From the NCBI GenBank assembly GCA_002794735.1, contig NBAZ01000001.1:2914001-2978000 (forward strand): a stretch of 64,000 nt of DNA, written 5' to 3'. This DNA comes from Pyrrhoderma lamaoense (taxonomy: Eukaryota > Basidiomycota > Agaricomycetes > Hymenochaetales > Hymenochaetaceae). Position numbers and translations under genes: made by a program. This document shows, piece after piece, positions 37,018 to 48,229 of this stretch (position 1 is its first letter; each line of letters starts with the position of its first letter). The notes under the pieces are model-generated. The model was not told the DNA's origin and did not search any database. It saw nothing but the letters and a program-made list of their open reading frames with translations.

Positions 37018-37365
37018 GTTTTCTTATTATCTAAGTGTATTTTATTACCTGTACTAGAGTAGTTTTACGATGATACCATAATTTACAATTCCGGGATTTC
37101 TCATGTGCTTGGAAGGGCACTAATGATTATATAACATCAACACACTCAGAGATGATGGGCGTTTGCACTGAGATGTATTTATTTGTGGATTTTCATTTTC
37201 GCTGGTTGTTTATAATAACATCATGTTTAATAACAGTTTGAAGGTCAAGTTAATAGTACACGTAAGCAAGGTACTATAGTTTCGTTTTTGAGTTGTAATC
37301 TGTGCTGACAAAGCCAGATAAAATTCATCCTGGTCTCTTATGATCGCCATCTTCCTCCTACCGCC
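37018..37365. other. Intergenic
   Basis: A 348-base AT-rich gap between Exo84 and Nop10. Nothing further is identified. Confidence 0.5.
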
Positions 37366-37683
37366 ATGCATTTAATGTACAGTCTTGATGCAGATGGCAA
37401 CAGGGTATATACCTTAAAAGTAAGCTTCCTATTGAACTCCATTCTGTCATTGCAACTGGAACTGACCACTGTTGCGTATCTAGAAAGTTACAGAGGATGG
37501 AAAACCAACGAAGTCTGCTCACCCAGGTTCATTGTTTATTCTTCCATCAACCATTCTCAGTTTACTAATTTCCCTTTAACTATAGCACGCTTCTCCCCGG
37601 ACGATAAATTCTCAATGCATCGTGTTACCATTAAAAAGCGCTTCGGGATTCTACTCACTCAACTTCCATGCAAACCTCTGTAG
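37366..37683 (+). CDS. NOP10: H/ACA ribonucleoprotein subunit Nop10
   Basis: Small core protein of H/ACA snoRNPs (with Cbf5, Nhp2 and Gar1) needed for rRNA pseudouridylation in the nucleolus. Three exons: [18 protein letters not shown], then [14 protein letters not shown], then [20 protein letters not shown] and [12 protein letters not shown]. Introns are about 37421-37483 (GTAAGC..TATCTAG) and about 37525-37585 (GTTCAT..CTATAG). Both the beta-hairpin and the C-terminal helix of the family are present, and the length (about 64 residues) matches. It is too short and interrupted to stand out as one long ORF. Confidence 0.93.
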   Translation: MHLMYSLDADGNRVYTLKVSFLLNSILSLQLELTTVAYLESYRGWKTNEVCSPRFIVYSSINHSQFTNFPLTIARFSPDDKFSMHRVTIKKRFGILLTQLPCKPL

Positions 37684-38425
37684 TTTGCGGTGACTCCTTT
37701 TTTTGGTGTTACCCCACAACGTATAATTCCATGGTCAACTCTTGCATAGATTTTCTTCCAAGTAAAAGCCTCGACATGGGCGGATGGGTTCAAAGGGGTC
37801 TAGGAACCTTATTGTGTGTACATGTATTCTAAGTTTTGTCTTGTAATATGTCTCATTACTACCTGAAATGCACTATCTCTTTCATTCCAAAGGTCTGTAT
37901 ATTGAGTGGGCACCAATCCAAGATAATCATGTGACGAAATTTCGGTTAATGGGAGATGAGATTATTGCATTCGGTTAGTAACCCTGTATACAGTCGGAAA
38001 GTCTGAAAACATGGAGAACAGAACTCATCTGACCTTAAGCGTCGTATCTCAACAAACTAAGAATTATCTGCTTCACTTGCTCATTTCAGCACTAATCTAG
38101 CATTTATTCAGCAACCAAGGAACGTTATACAAGTCTCGTCAAGTACATCAGCTGTATAGACCCCTCAAAGAGATTACGAGCATAATGAGATAGCTTTAGA
38201 GAACTACCATGCCGGATTTCGGAACCAATACCAAATGACTGAATATTCTATTTCTTTTGATATGACATGACTAAGTTGAACAATACACATGAGGCAAGCC
38301 CCACGTCATTTCTTGCCTTATGCAATGCATCAAGACGCAATAAATTATTATTCTTGATTGCTTCGAACTATCACCATCGAGTGAGAGAAACGTTGTAGAA
38401 TTCGCACTGACAGGCAGCTATAATT
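37684..38425. other. Intergenic
   Basis: About 740 AT-rich bases between Nop10 and the glucanase gene. No coding stretch or RNA gene is recognised. Confidence 0.45.
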
Positions 38426-40394
38426 ATGGTGCCAAGACTAGTTCTTACTACCTATCTTTTATTGACTTTTCAAGACATTCTTTTCTCACAAGCATTATCA
38501 ACGTCTCATTTTTATCTCGTGCATCAAATGGCTGGAATAGACTTTCTAGACGTGGGGAAACGTTGGTTAGAGACTTGCGTGTTTCCTACCTACAGTTGTT
38601 GGGCTCTAAAGAAGATCTGGATCTGGACTCGTCTCAACAAGTGTTTTGCGTTAGACCCGACGAATTGCCAGTCGTACTTAGCGGGGTTACATCATCTACT
38701 TCTCCGCGACTGCGACTGTACGAACTAACTTGAACTCAGCGTCAACGGGTTCTCCCTCAAGCACAACTTTGCCCACTGCCTCGGCTACATCACAATATAA
38801 ACTTGTAGAATCTCACGTAAGTATATTTCAAATTAACTTCAAACAAAAGAATGAATGAATGTCTTCTTCTCTGGATCAAATAACTTTATTGAAATATGAA
38901 TATGTAATAAAATTCATGTTATAGTCTGGGGAATCATTTTTTGATGGATGGACCTTCTTTGGAGCTGTGGATGATGCAACGGGCGGTAAATTTCTTTCTA
39001 ACGATCTATTCCATGTAAAACGTCTTATGAGTAATTTTCCTTATAGGTATAGTAAATTACTTAGACCAACAAGATGCAGTAAGATACTTTAATTCATCTG
39101 ATCACTATTTCGAAGGAGTGTAGACAAATTCATGTATGATAGGAATCAAGTGGTCTTGTCACAGCTCCAACTCAGCTGGGAGAACTATTATTAAAGTAGA
39201 TACAACATCTCAAATTAGTGGAAATCGGAATAGCATCCGCATCACTACTAAAAATACGTTTACTCGTTAGTATCCCTCTGATTTACTTTGATTCTTACTG
39301 ACATACTATATCGCTAGAGGGAGTATTCGTCCTTGATGCTTATCACATGCCTCAAGGGTGTGCTACTTGGCCGTAAGTGTTCTCCTGATTAATATCACGT
39401 TACCATATTCTAATTCATGGATCCTTTTGGATAGTGCTTTTTGGATAAACGGTAAGAAAATACTCCAAGGTTTGCAGAAGATCATCTAGTTATGCTTTTT
39501 TCAGGGGTGACTAGTGATTGGCCATCAAATGGAGAAATTGATATCGTCGAAGTAAGCATAATAATCTCAGCATAGTAACTAGTTTGTAACTGCTTGATTA
39601 AGGGTATAAAGTAAGATTGATGCATTGGTGACTGTAATCAGGACTAAAGTGGATTTTAGCGATAACACAAACAATCAAGCTACTTTACACACCTTAGCTG
39701 GATGTACTCTTTCTTCGGATATTACAACTTCAAGTACGCTCTCTGGACCACTGATTGCTCTGGGAATGATAACGCAGGATGTGGATACATCTCAAACTCT
39801 AGTAGTACCTTTGGTTCAGGTATGTGAACTAACTTTTTGTCATTTCACAATCCGACCTTTTCTCACCTTCCATGTAGGTTTTAACTCCATTGAAGGAGGT
39901 GTATACGCGAGTAAGCTTATATCTGAGTTTTTATATCAGCTTTTCTGAAGTTAGTAAATAATTTCAGTGGTTTGGGATGATGATAGTATCTCTGTATACT
40001 TCTTCCCGAGAGGCAATATCCCGGCAGATATCACGAATGAAGCCCCAACACCAGACTCATGGAGTACTCCAATGGCTCGTTGGTCTTCGAAGACTTGTGA
40101 TATATCAAATATTTTCAAGAACCATTGGATAATCATAAATACTACACTCTGGTGATTATTCTTTTCGATATTCTCATATTAAATATACTTCAATTATTCT
40201 AATAATGTGTATAGTGGGCAGTGGGCTGGTAATGCTTGGAACTCAAGTGGTGCCCCAGGACAGGCTGCTAGTTGTGCTACGCGAACGGGATACTCAACTG
40301 CGAGGACTATGTTAGAAATAGTGGCGCATCGTTTAGTGACGCGTACTGGGAGATTGCCAGCGTCAAGGTCTATCAAATATCGCGCGCATCCTAG
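38426..40394 (+). CDS. Secreted GH16 endo-beta-1,3(4)-glucanase
   Basis: Hydrolyses beta-1,3/1,4-glucans of fungal or plant walls. The catalytic domain is clear: SGESFFDGWTFFGAVDD at the N-side, the active-site motif NGEIDIVE (39527, the E-x-D-x-x-E nucleophile and acid/base), NNQATLHTLAGCTLSSDI, NAGCGYISNSSSTFGSGFNS, DSISVYFFPRGNIPADITNE, TPDSWSTPMARWSSKTCDIS and NAWNSSGAPGQAASCATRTG. It ends SDAYWEIASVKVYQ plus five residues at TAG 40394. The proposed start, MVPRLVLTTYLLLTFQDILF, resembles a signal peptide. A roughly 100-residue region and a Ser/Thr-rich linker precede the catalytic domain. Extra bases are needed near 38702, 39740 and 40298, and at least one frame change is needed in the N-terminal exon, so that part is uncertain. 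Confidence 0.82.
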
Positions 40395-41938
40395 CTTGTT
40401 TACTTTCAGAGGCACAATAAGTAATTATCATTCTAGTACGACATTTTTTATGCATGAGTCCCTTACCTTTAAATTTATAATAGTGGACCTTTTCATATAC
40501 CCTTAGTAATAATAAATTTCAACATGATGGCTTTCCTACGAGTTCATGATGTTGTAGCGTGAGAAAATGTTTTAACAAAAGAAGTGGCAGAGACAAAAGA
40601 CAAACAAGACCTAGGGTGTGATCATCATATAAGATTGATTAAAATTCTCAACCAATCCCCGACCCAGTCCTTATCAGTTGGACTTGTATCTAGAAGTTGA
40701 GAATATGCGTGTCTATATTCATATCTGGATCATTTTTGAGATACGTTCGATTTTCTTGAATTCGAGTCAGTGTTTTAAAATTTACATAAAGAGCTTGCAG
40801 TGCTACAGGCCCTTTTCCAGGTAATTGAGACACGCTTGTTCTTATATATAGGTCAGTTGAATATAATAAAAAACAAAATGATGGCCCAGGTATACGTTGT
40901 TCATGGTCATAGAGGTATTTAAGAGGGTAGGCTGTATGCATTGTATGTATCTGAACCAAATTCGCCACAGACTCAACTTAACTCCGTTACGATGATTGCT
41001 TTAGGAGAAAAACATAAGTTATCGTATATTCTTAATCAAATAGGTGCAATCTCCTGATTAACTTCTTTGTTAATACTCGTTGATGTATGAATTTCTCTCA
41101 AGATGTCGCACCCTGTATGAGGACGTTCAAGTGGAGCATAGCAAGAACTCGAAGTAATTATCCATCAGCTTACACTAAGTATCGTAGAAATAGAATGGAA
41201 ACCTCACCCGTCGACCAGGATGGTGACATGGGAGAGTATCATAGATTGAGTTACGCGTGAGCTTATACTCTTATAACAGATTATTGACATGTACTGACCT
41301 ATCGTAGTATATCGAAATGTCGAATTTCCTGTGAACTGGATAACATGTACGATAGCTAGCGCATACGAGCAGGAGTGTTTGTAGGATCTATCTCAACGGC
41401 TTACTATGGACTACGGACTACAGACTACTTTATCGTTTAATATACCTTGTATTAGCATATCCATAATGATTGGACACATACGATCCGAAGGACTCCCTCT
41501 TATGTGCGAAGAATATTAATCGCATATAACGTAGCCGAAAAGCCACCAGCTTAGCTCATTTTTCTTGTACATATATGCTCTCAATTTTTAATATCTTTCT
41601 GAGCAGATGAAGTATATACATCTAGCATGGCACTTGGATCGATACTGATATGTAGTCAACGCTGGCTAAATTTTATTTTAATTACAGGATCCGGCCAACA
41701 AAGCTCAGACGCAATTGCTAAAAATAGTAGAAAAAGAATGAAACGAAGAATGGACCTGGATTTGTCGGGGTTAGTACATTAAGACATTTGCACTTATTTG
41801 TATCTGCCACCAGACGCTTAGTCTAAAATTAATGCCTATTTTGTAACATTGGAACAAGGAATTATAATAGCCGAAAAGTATTTAAGGGGTCTTGTGGTTA
41901 CCTAGTGTCTACCATCTACCACTACAATCAACGTTAAC
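40395..41938. other. Long intergenic region with a weak minus-strand ORF
   Basis: About 1.5 kb, AT-rich. On the minus strand 40697-40981 is open for about 95 codons with an internal ATG at about 40940 (MHTAYPLKYLYDHEQRIPG). It has no recognised motif and no clear promoter or partner exons, so I do not call it a gene. A TATTTAAGG element at about 41878 may be the TATA box of the gene starting at 41939. Confidence 0.4.
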
Positions 41939-42567
41939 ATGTCTTTAAATGAAAACCCTTCAATATTCACAGATGGTACTAGGGAGAGGAAGAATCCAAT
42001 CAAGAAGCCGAAACAATTGACAAAGTACAGCATAGAGTATATACTGAACCCTACAGGTAAGTTGTCATACTGATACAACTCGTACACATCTTTGACTACT
42101 GAAATACGTGTTTAGATGTAACTCCAGACAATAAAACGTTTCGGTGGACAATAAGTCGCGTAATTAGTCCAAAATCCTATGTGAGTACCTTCACAGGTAT
42201 TGAGATCACGTCTACACTGCATACTGTTGGCAAAAAATACGAGAAAGAAGGGGAGGTTGAAGAGGAGGAGGACCACGATGCATCAGAGGAGTATTCAAGC
42301 GAAGATGACTATAGAAGTGTAGAAGAGGATAGAAACGAGAGCGATGATGAAAACGACGAAGACTATGTACCGGTTGAGACAGAAGATCTTCTAGCCGAGT
42401 CCCTCATGATAAGTGATGCGTATGTCCTTTTCTTTAGAGTCTTGTCATCAGGAATCATACTAATTTAATACTGCTTTAGCTTACCGTTCCAAGGCATCGC
42501 TGACCTCAGTGATCTATTTCAATCTGTATCTCTCAGTGATAACCACAGGTCAGAGCCGGTGGTTTGA
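41939..42567 (+). CDS. Small acidic orphan protein
   Basis: Not recognised. Three exons: 41939 to about 42057, about 42129-42418, and about 42480-42567, with canonical GTAAGT..CCAG and GTATGT..TTTAG introns. They join in frame to about 165 residues. The N-terminus is basic (RERKNPIKKPKQLTKYS), resembling a nuclear localisation signal. A central segment (FRWTISRVISPKSYVSTFTG) is followed by a long acidic run of Glu/Asp with Ser (EGEVEEEEDHDASEEYSSED), then LPFQGIADLSDLFQSVSLSD. There is no signal peptide or membrane segment. A basic head with an acidic body suggests a nuclear or chromatin-type protein, but this is inference. Confidence 0.6.
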
Positions 42568-43086
42568 GTTATATATCTTTCTTATTTTCTATTGTCGTTC
42601 TTGATACCACATTATTAGCATCGTATATCCAAGTTATCTTAATACCAGCCTAGGTATAATCATAGCATACTACTTCATACATCTCAACCACATCATACGA
42701 ATAACATGCATAGTGATTTCATGTTATAACAGACCTGGATAACTACAGACGGTAGTATCCAATAATGATATCAGGCTGTATGTTGTCCATCCTTATTGTC
42801 ATCAATATACGAAAAAATAGTATATTCAAGTTGCAATTTACACTAGACAAACGATAGCAAGAACAATGCGATGCGGTTGATTGATAATGATACAGGTTTG
42901 CTTCCAGGCGACAAGTGTCCATCCTCGTACACCCTTCGTTTACCCCCCGATCGTTGAGTAATACGATCCATAACTACTTCCTCAAAACGTCACGTCGCAC
43001 CAAGTACAGAATCCAAGAATAATGAAAAGAAATCATGCGTCGTAAAATGTATTCGGTGACATATTCACCTATAATGTTGTTATATA
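42568..43086. other. Intergenic between convergent genes
   Basis: About 520 AT-rich bases between the acidic orphan (plus) and the dioxygenase (minus). No feature is recognised. Confidence 0.45.
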
Positions 43087-44514
43087 CTATGCCCACTTTT
43101 TAACGTTCTCTGGGCTTGGGCCGACTGGGTCATCTGACGCTGCCAGGTTGCATTGATGAAAGGCGCGCACAGTATCAGGTTTGAATGCGCCGACAACGCT
43201 GTGAAGGACGCCACGGTTGTGGAAGATAACAAGATCCTTCTCCTTCCAATCATGGGGGTAAACGAGTCCCGGGGCGATAGCCGGGCGCTGCATCTTATAG
43301 ATGAGATCGCGAACCTCCTTCAAGTCCGTAATGTGAGCACCATCTGGATAGAGAGCACCTTCCCGTTTCGCACCCTCGGGGAGTGGGTCAACAAACAGTT
43401 CGCAGATACCACAGGGATGAACCTGGAAATGCAGTTCCTTTGTCACAGGATTCGTCCAGACCTAGCAATATTGAAAAGTATCAAAATATATAAAAAGCTA
43501 TAAAAAGCTGATTTATAAATATTACATACCACCGGAAGGACCTTAATCTTGCTTTCCTCCCAAGGCGGGAGTTCGTTTAAGGGAAGTTCCATCCCTTCGG
43601 TCTCAATTCCGAGACCCGTTGACATTGCCCGGGCGGTAGCCATCCAAACATATGGATGAGGAGCATATTTGACACGGGAGCGAATTGCGACACTTTTGTA
43701 CTCAGGTGGAAGGATATCAAACATAGTTTTTCCGTCTACAAACGCAGTAGTACCAAGGGGGACGGGTAGTTCGTCACCAGTGCCGTCATCATAACGGCAG
43801 ATCTGCGGTTCGCCCTGCGGTACTGTAATAGCATGAAGTGTGGTCACCCGGGGAGCGTTGAGGTTGTAAAGCGCAGCATCCATGTGCCAACGATAGAATC
43901 GAGTGTAGCCCTTCTCGGTATCCTCAGGAGAAACACGTGTCTTATGGAAACCTATATGAGAAGGATGCTCAAGTTGAGCTTCTGCCAGCCCTTCATGATT
44001 ATAGACCTTTCCATTTCCGATGAGCTTTACAATAAAAGTGAGTTATATGCACTTCTTGAGCTTATCAGCGTAAGTAGCACATACCTGAACCTGAGGAACT
44101 CTTGGAATAGTCTTTAGATGCGGATGAAGGACTGACTTCTTTTCTGAAGCAATTTTGTTATTCCCATGGCCATAGTTCTCGCAAGTCGGGTCAAAGGCCT
44201 ACAAGTAAGAGATAAATAATCTATTCTCAAGGTGAGCTGATGTGAACGAACCTTGGTGAAAGCACATTGTTGTTCTGGTGTTATGTCTGCATTACGGAAA
44301 AGCAAAGCGCCGTGCTGAGTGCATGTGTGAGTCAATAGAGGATTTGAGACTATGTTATCAAACACACTTTGTATAGCAGCTGTTCTATCTCCTTGAACTC
44401 TCCGTCTGAGAGCCTGCCAAGATCAACACCTCTTATTTCTCTTCCAAAGTTTGCACTGAATCTTTCCTTATCAGCTGAAGGTGGAAGTGGGAGTGGAAGA
44501 ACTTCAATAGCCAT
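43087..44514 (-). CDS. xanA: TauD/TfdA-family Fe(II)/2-oxoglutarate dioxygenase, probable xanthine dioxygenase
   Basis: Fungal XanA-type enzymes convert xanthine to urate with 2-oxoglutarate and Fe(II) in purine catabolism. Landmarks are FGREIRGVDLGRLSDGEFKE, HGALLFRNADITPEQQCAF, HEGLAEAQLEHPSHIGFHKT, metal ligands HMD in FYRWHMDAALYNLNAPRV, VPLGTTAFVDGKTMFDILPP, KYAPHPYVWMATARAMSTGL, HPCGICELFVDPLPEGAKRE, distal ligand His in FHNRGVLHSVVGAF, and the 2-oxoglutarate Arg in DTVRAFHQCNLAAS. Introns are short and the frame is intact. The start at 44514 (MAIEVLPLPLPP) fits the family. An in-frame ATG at 44640 would add a 42-residue Arg/Ser-rich, possibly mitochondrial, extension. A different TauD substrate cannot be excluded. 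Confidence 0.85.
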
Positions 44515-44957
44515 GTTTCTTGCACTAACTGAGAGAGATGAGTGGAGGCGAGCAGCAAGGAGTGATGCTGCGTACTTGTGCACTTTATACCCGAAGCCAT
44601 GTGACTTGCGGGAGCACCGAAAGACAGCCAAGTGAAGCATTTTTACGCAAAGGCACGAGTGGACAATCCGAAGGGGTCCGAGAACACAGGTTCAAGTATA
44701 TAAGAGACTGATATCGCTCACGGAGGAGAGATACGAGGGTCGAGACACCATGTGTGTCCGTTACGATAGTAGATAGTGACTGGGCGCATAGCCAGTTACT
44801 GATAATACATGTATTACATACGATAGTCCATTCCAAATATGGCTCACAGCCTCGTCAGGGCCCCGTGACGATCACTCGATCAATCAGCACTTTCTGAATT
44901 ATAATCGCACGCCGTGTTCAAGAGCGCGTCTGAGTCTCTGAAGGACACGTCGACAAC
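44515..44957. promoter_or_regulatory. Divergent promoter: dioxygenase and GH47 mannosidase
   Basis: A 443-base spacer between divergent genes (318 if the dioxygenase begins at 44640). A TATATAAGAG element on the plus strand lies at about 44696-44705, about 255 bases upstream of the mannosidase ATG. No factor site is assigned. Confidence 0.4.
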
Positions 44958-47622
44958 ATGGACTCGATAGACAACATGGAAAGTAGGCAGCTCAGAGAGC
45001 GTCGCCGGCCGAAGGACAATAAAAATGAGGCTAAAGCATCTCAAAAGACCTCAACAAAGAAAAAAGCGTCTGGAACGCCTCAAAGAGCTGGCTGGTCCAT
45101 GATTTTCTACCTTTCTTCAGTAGCTCTTCTTCTTTCTACTGTATACATTGTATGTAACGTTTTTGCTCGATGTACTAATATCATTGATATTAAGTTGAAT
45201 TTGGTATATCAGTTTAGAAACTTTATCAAAGTGCTCCTTGAGCCTTGGTTTGATTTCTCGGATTCCACTCTTCATGGTGTAGGTCTTGCTGGTCAAGCTA
45301 CTATAACGCCAGACGTACCAAGACGAGACGCAATTGTAAGCGCGTACAAGGTAGAAGTTTAAATTAACTCTCCATTACATCACTCACTCACGGAGCTATA
45401 AAATTATGATCAGCATGCTTGGCATGCATATGGTAAGTTCAAAGTTATCAAAGTTATACAATATCAATTTTTTTCAAGAGAAAACCCGAATGACTTGATA
45501 ATCTTATCTCAGAACGCGATGCTATGGGAGCAGATGAATACCACCCTATCAGTCATCATGGAACAAACTTAAGTCAAGCTGGCGGCATAGGATATACTGT
45601 TGTCGATTCACTTGATACAATGATGATTATGGGACTTGAAGAGGAGGTTGCTCGTGCACGTAAATGGATTGATGAAAAACTTTCATTTGACAAGGATGGC
45701 TCTTTTAGTACCTTCGAAGTGGGTACTGACTACTTTACGAAATCTTCATATATACTCATTGTCGCAATAGACGACAATCAGGGTACTTGGTGGATTGCTT
45801 TCCGCATATCACTTCTCAGGAAATGACTCCCTCTATCTCAAGAAAGCGGTTGATCTTGCAGATCGTATGCTCCCTGCTTTTGATACTCCTACAGGACTCC
45901 CACTTTCAAGCATAAACCTTGCACGTAGAGTCGGGATTCCAGATATGGACAACAACGGATGGGCTAGCACAGCTGAGGTGTCTACGCTTCAGCTCGAATT
46001 TCGCTACCTTAGTGAGCTAACAGATGACGATACCTACTGGAGAACTGCAGAGAAGGTGACATGTCAATTGGTGTAGGTCCAGATATTGATCTGGTGCTAA
46101 TCTCTCTTTAACAGGTAATGGATCTTATCAAGAGAAATAATTTGAACCCCCACGTAGCTACAATTTTCATGGAGTGTGTATCCACTCTGTTATATCTTTA
46201 GTCTATCTTAACTTATATCATATCATATAGTCCAAAGTCTGGAATGTTTGTTCCTTTTGATATCAGGCTTGGTTCGCGTGCTGATTCTTACTACGAGTAC
46301 CTTCTGTAAGTATACTAGTCCATTACTTTTTTTTTATTACGAAATACTGACTTTGCACAGAAAGCAATATCTTCAAACAGTAAGCTTCTTGTCCCTAATT
46401 AGTGAACTTATACAGTAATTGAGATGATATCAGTCCAAAACGGAAGAAGTTTATAAAAATGTACGCGTTCGAATTATCACAATAACTTCATTGCTAACTA
46501 TTCAACAATAGATGTATACTGAGAGTATGGATGCGGTCATTAAGCATCTTGTCCAGCGAAGCAAATTTACTGGAATCACATATACTGCGGAACTGATCCC
46601 GAAAGGAGAGAAGGCGGAGATATGTAAGCATATAGTTCCGTGCATGACAATTCATTGATTATAACCCTAATATCTATAGGATGTGGCGCCTGGTCCCAAA
46701 GCAAGATCACTTAGTATGTTTCCTTGGTGGATCACTCATGCTCGGTGCAACACAAGCACGTGCTGTAGCCGAAGAAGTCAGTATACCTCCACATCCAAGT
46801 GAGCTTACACCAGAAGGAAAGAGAGACTGGAGAGTGGGTGTTGAGCTTATTCGGACGTGCATGGAAACTCATAAAACTAAGACGTGAGTAGTATCGTTCT
46901 AAAAACGGATGTAAGAACTATGACTGAATACATGTTTCCAGTGGACTCGCCCCTGAGATTGTCCACTTCAGGCTCCCTAACGATGGCCTTGAGCGAACTG
47001 CTGGTGCTCCCGCAGATTGGTACATAAAGGGTGCTAAGTGATTGATTTTATCTATCTTTGATACTTAAGTATCCTAAGTTTATTGATTATAGACCCGGTG
47101 CTCCACCCCCACTTGACGCACGTTACATTCTACGCCCGGAAACCGTTGAATCGCTATTTATTGCGTATAGACTCACCGGAGAACAACGATACCGTGATTA
47201 CGGATGGAAGATCTTTGAAGCAATTGAAAAACATTGTAAGATTGAGACAGGTGGATATGCTGCGGTTTTGAATGTAGATGAATTACCGGTAAAGCACGAG
47301 GATAAGATGGAAACGTTTTTGCTGGTAGGCTCTTGAATTTTTTCCGAAAGTAGTCATATTAACTGATAAACGTGAATTAGAGCGAAACGCTTAAGTACCT
47401 GTACCTACTCTTCACGGATGCGGATACCATCCCTCTCTCAAGTAAATCATCTCTTTTGCTGTTATTGAAGTTTAGGGGCTAACTAGATTTCTTTTTTAAG
47501 AATATGTACTGAATACGGAGGTAAGCGTTGAGCATCCTAAATCTTCATCTGATATTAATTCTCCGAGTAAGGCGCATCCATTACCTATCTTCATGCCTTC
47601 GATCCAGACAGGTTTTTCGTAA
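44958..47622 (+). CDS. MNS1: Class I (GH47) alpha-1,2-mannosidase, type II membrane protein
   Basis: Trims mannose from N-glycans in the ER or early Golgi. The N-terminus is basic, followed by one hydrophobic anchor (MIFYLSSVALLLSTVYIVCN, residues about 50-70). The (alpha/alpha)7 domain shows KHAWHAYERDAMGADEYHPI, GYTVVDSLDTMMIMGLEEEV, TTIRVLGGLLSAYHFSGNDS, WASTAEVSTLQLEFRYLSEL, GSRADSYYEYLLKQYLQT, HLVCFLGGSLMLGA, the hallmark ILRPETVESLFIAYRLTGEQ, KMETFLLSETLKYLYLLF and the terminal NTEAHPLPIF, whose Thr binds the catalytic calcium. More than ten short introns. The stop at 47620 closes a protein of about 590 residues. It is most like the ER mannosidase I and related fungal class; ER versus Golgi placement is inferred. 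Confidence 0.93.
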
Positions 47623-48229
47623 GGTCATCTGACAATCTACTTGAACATGTAATAGGTCGTTTGGTTATTCATTAGCTTTATATTTTTTTAATTGTGCCTC
47701 TATAAGATATTGTATAGCGGAACTAATACTGTACATGTACATGCATCGGTTGTTGACCTGCACGCGAAGATAGATCGCCGGCTATATTTAGATGTCGCGT
47801 GCCTTGGTTGCACAGATGCGAATAAGGAATGCTCTCAGCTTCAGTCTGTAAGACACAATGATGCAAGGCATATTTTCTGTGCTCTTTACGTAGGAATTAT
47901 CACAGCCCCATTTGCTACTGGGCATAGACTTTGGTCTTGAGAATTCAACTACTTGTAACGCTTCACGGTCTCGAAGACCGCAAAAGTCGAAGACCAGGCT
48001 TTCATAGACCGCCGGCTCCCCTGTGTACCTCGTGTAGCTACGTTGCTTCGATATTTTTAGTACATCAGCGTTAATTGTTCATCTTGCGACAGTGGCAAGA
48101 AAGGACCACCTCTTCCAACTCTCGATAGAGTAACTTGACCAAGAAACTTGACCACAACGTTTATCGAAGGCAATTCAAGAAGGAAGATATAACGGTACTA
48201 GTCTCCTTGTTAGTCGACTCGGGAAGAAA
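47623..48229. other. Intergenic
   Basis: About 610 bases between the mannosidase and the CorA-type transporter. Around 47965-48020 there is a short imperfect internal repeat of TCGAAGACC/TCATAGACC-like words. No gene is called. Confidence 0.45.

Noticed and set aside
40690..40981. Minus-strand ORF of about 95 codons downstream of the glucanase
   Set aside because: It has no ATG near its start, no promoter-like element and no domain. In AT-rich DNA an open stretch of this size is not enough; kept only as a note in the intergenic entry.
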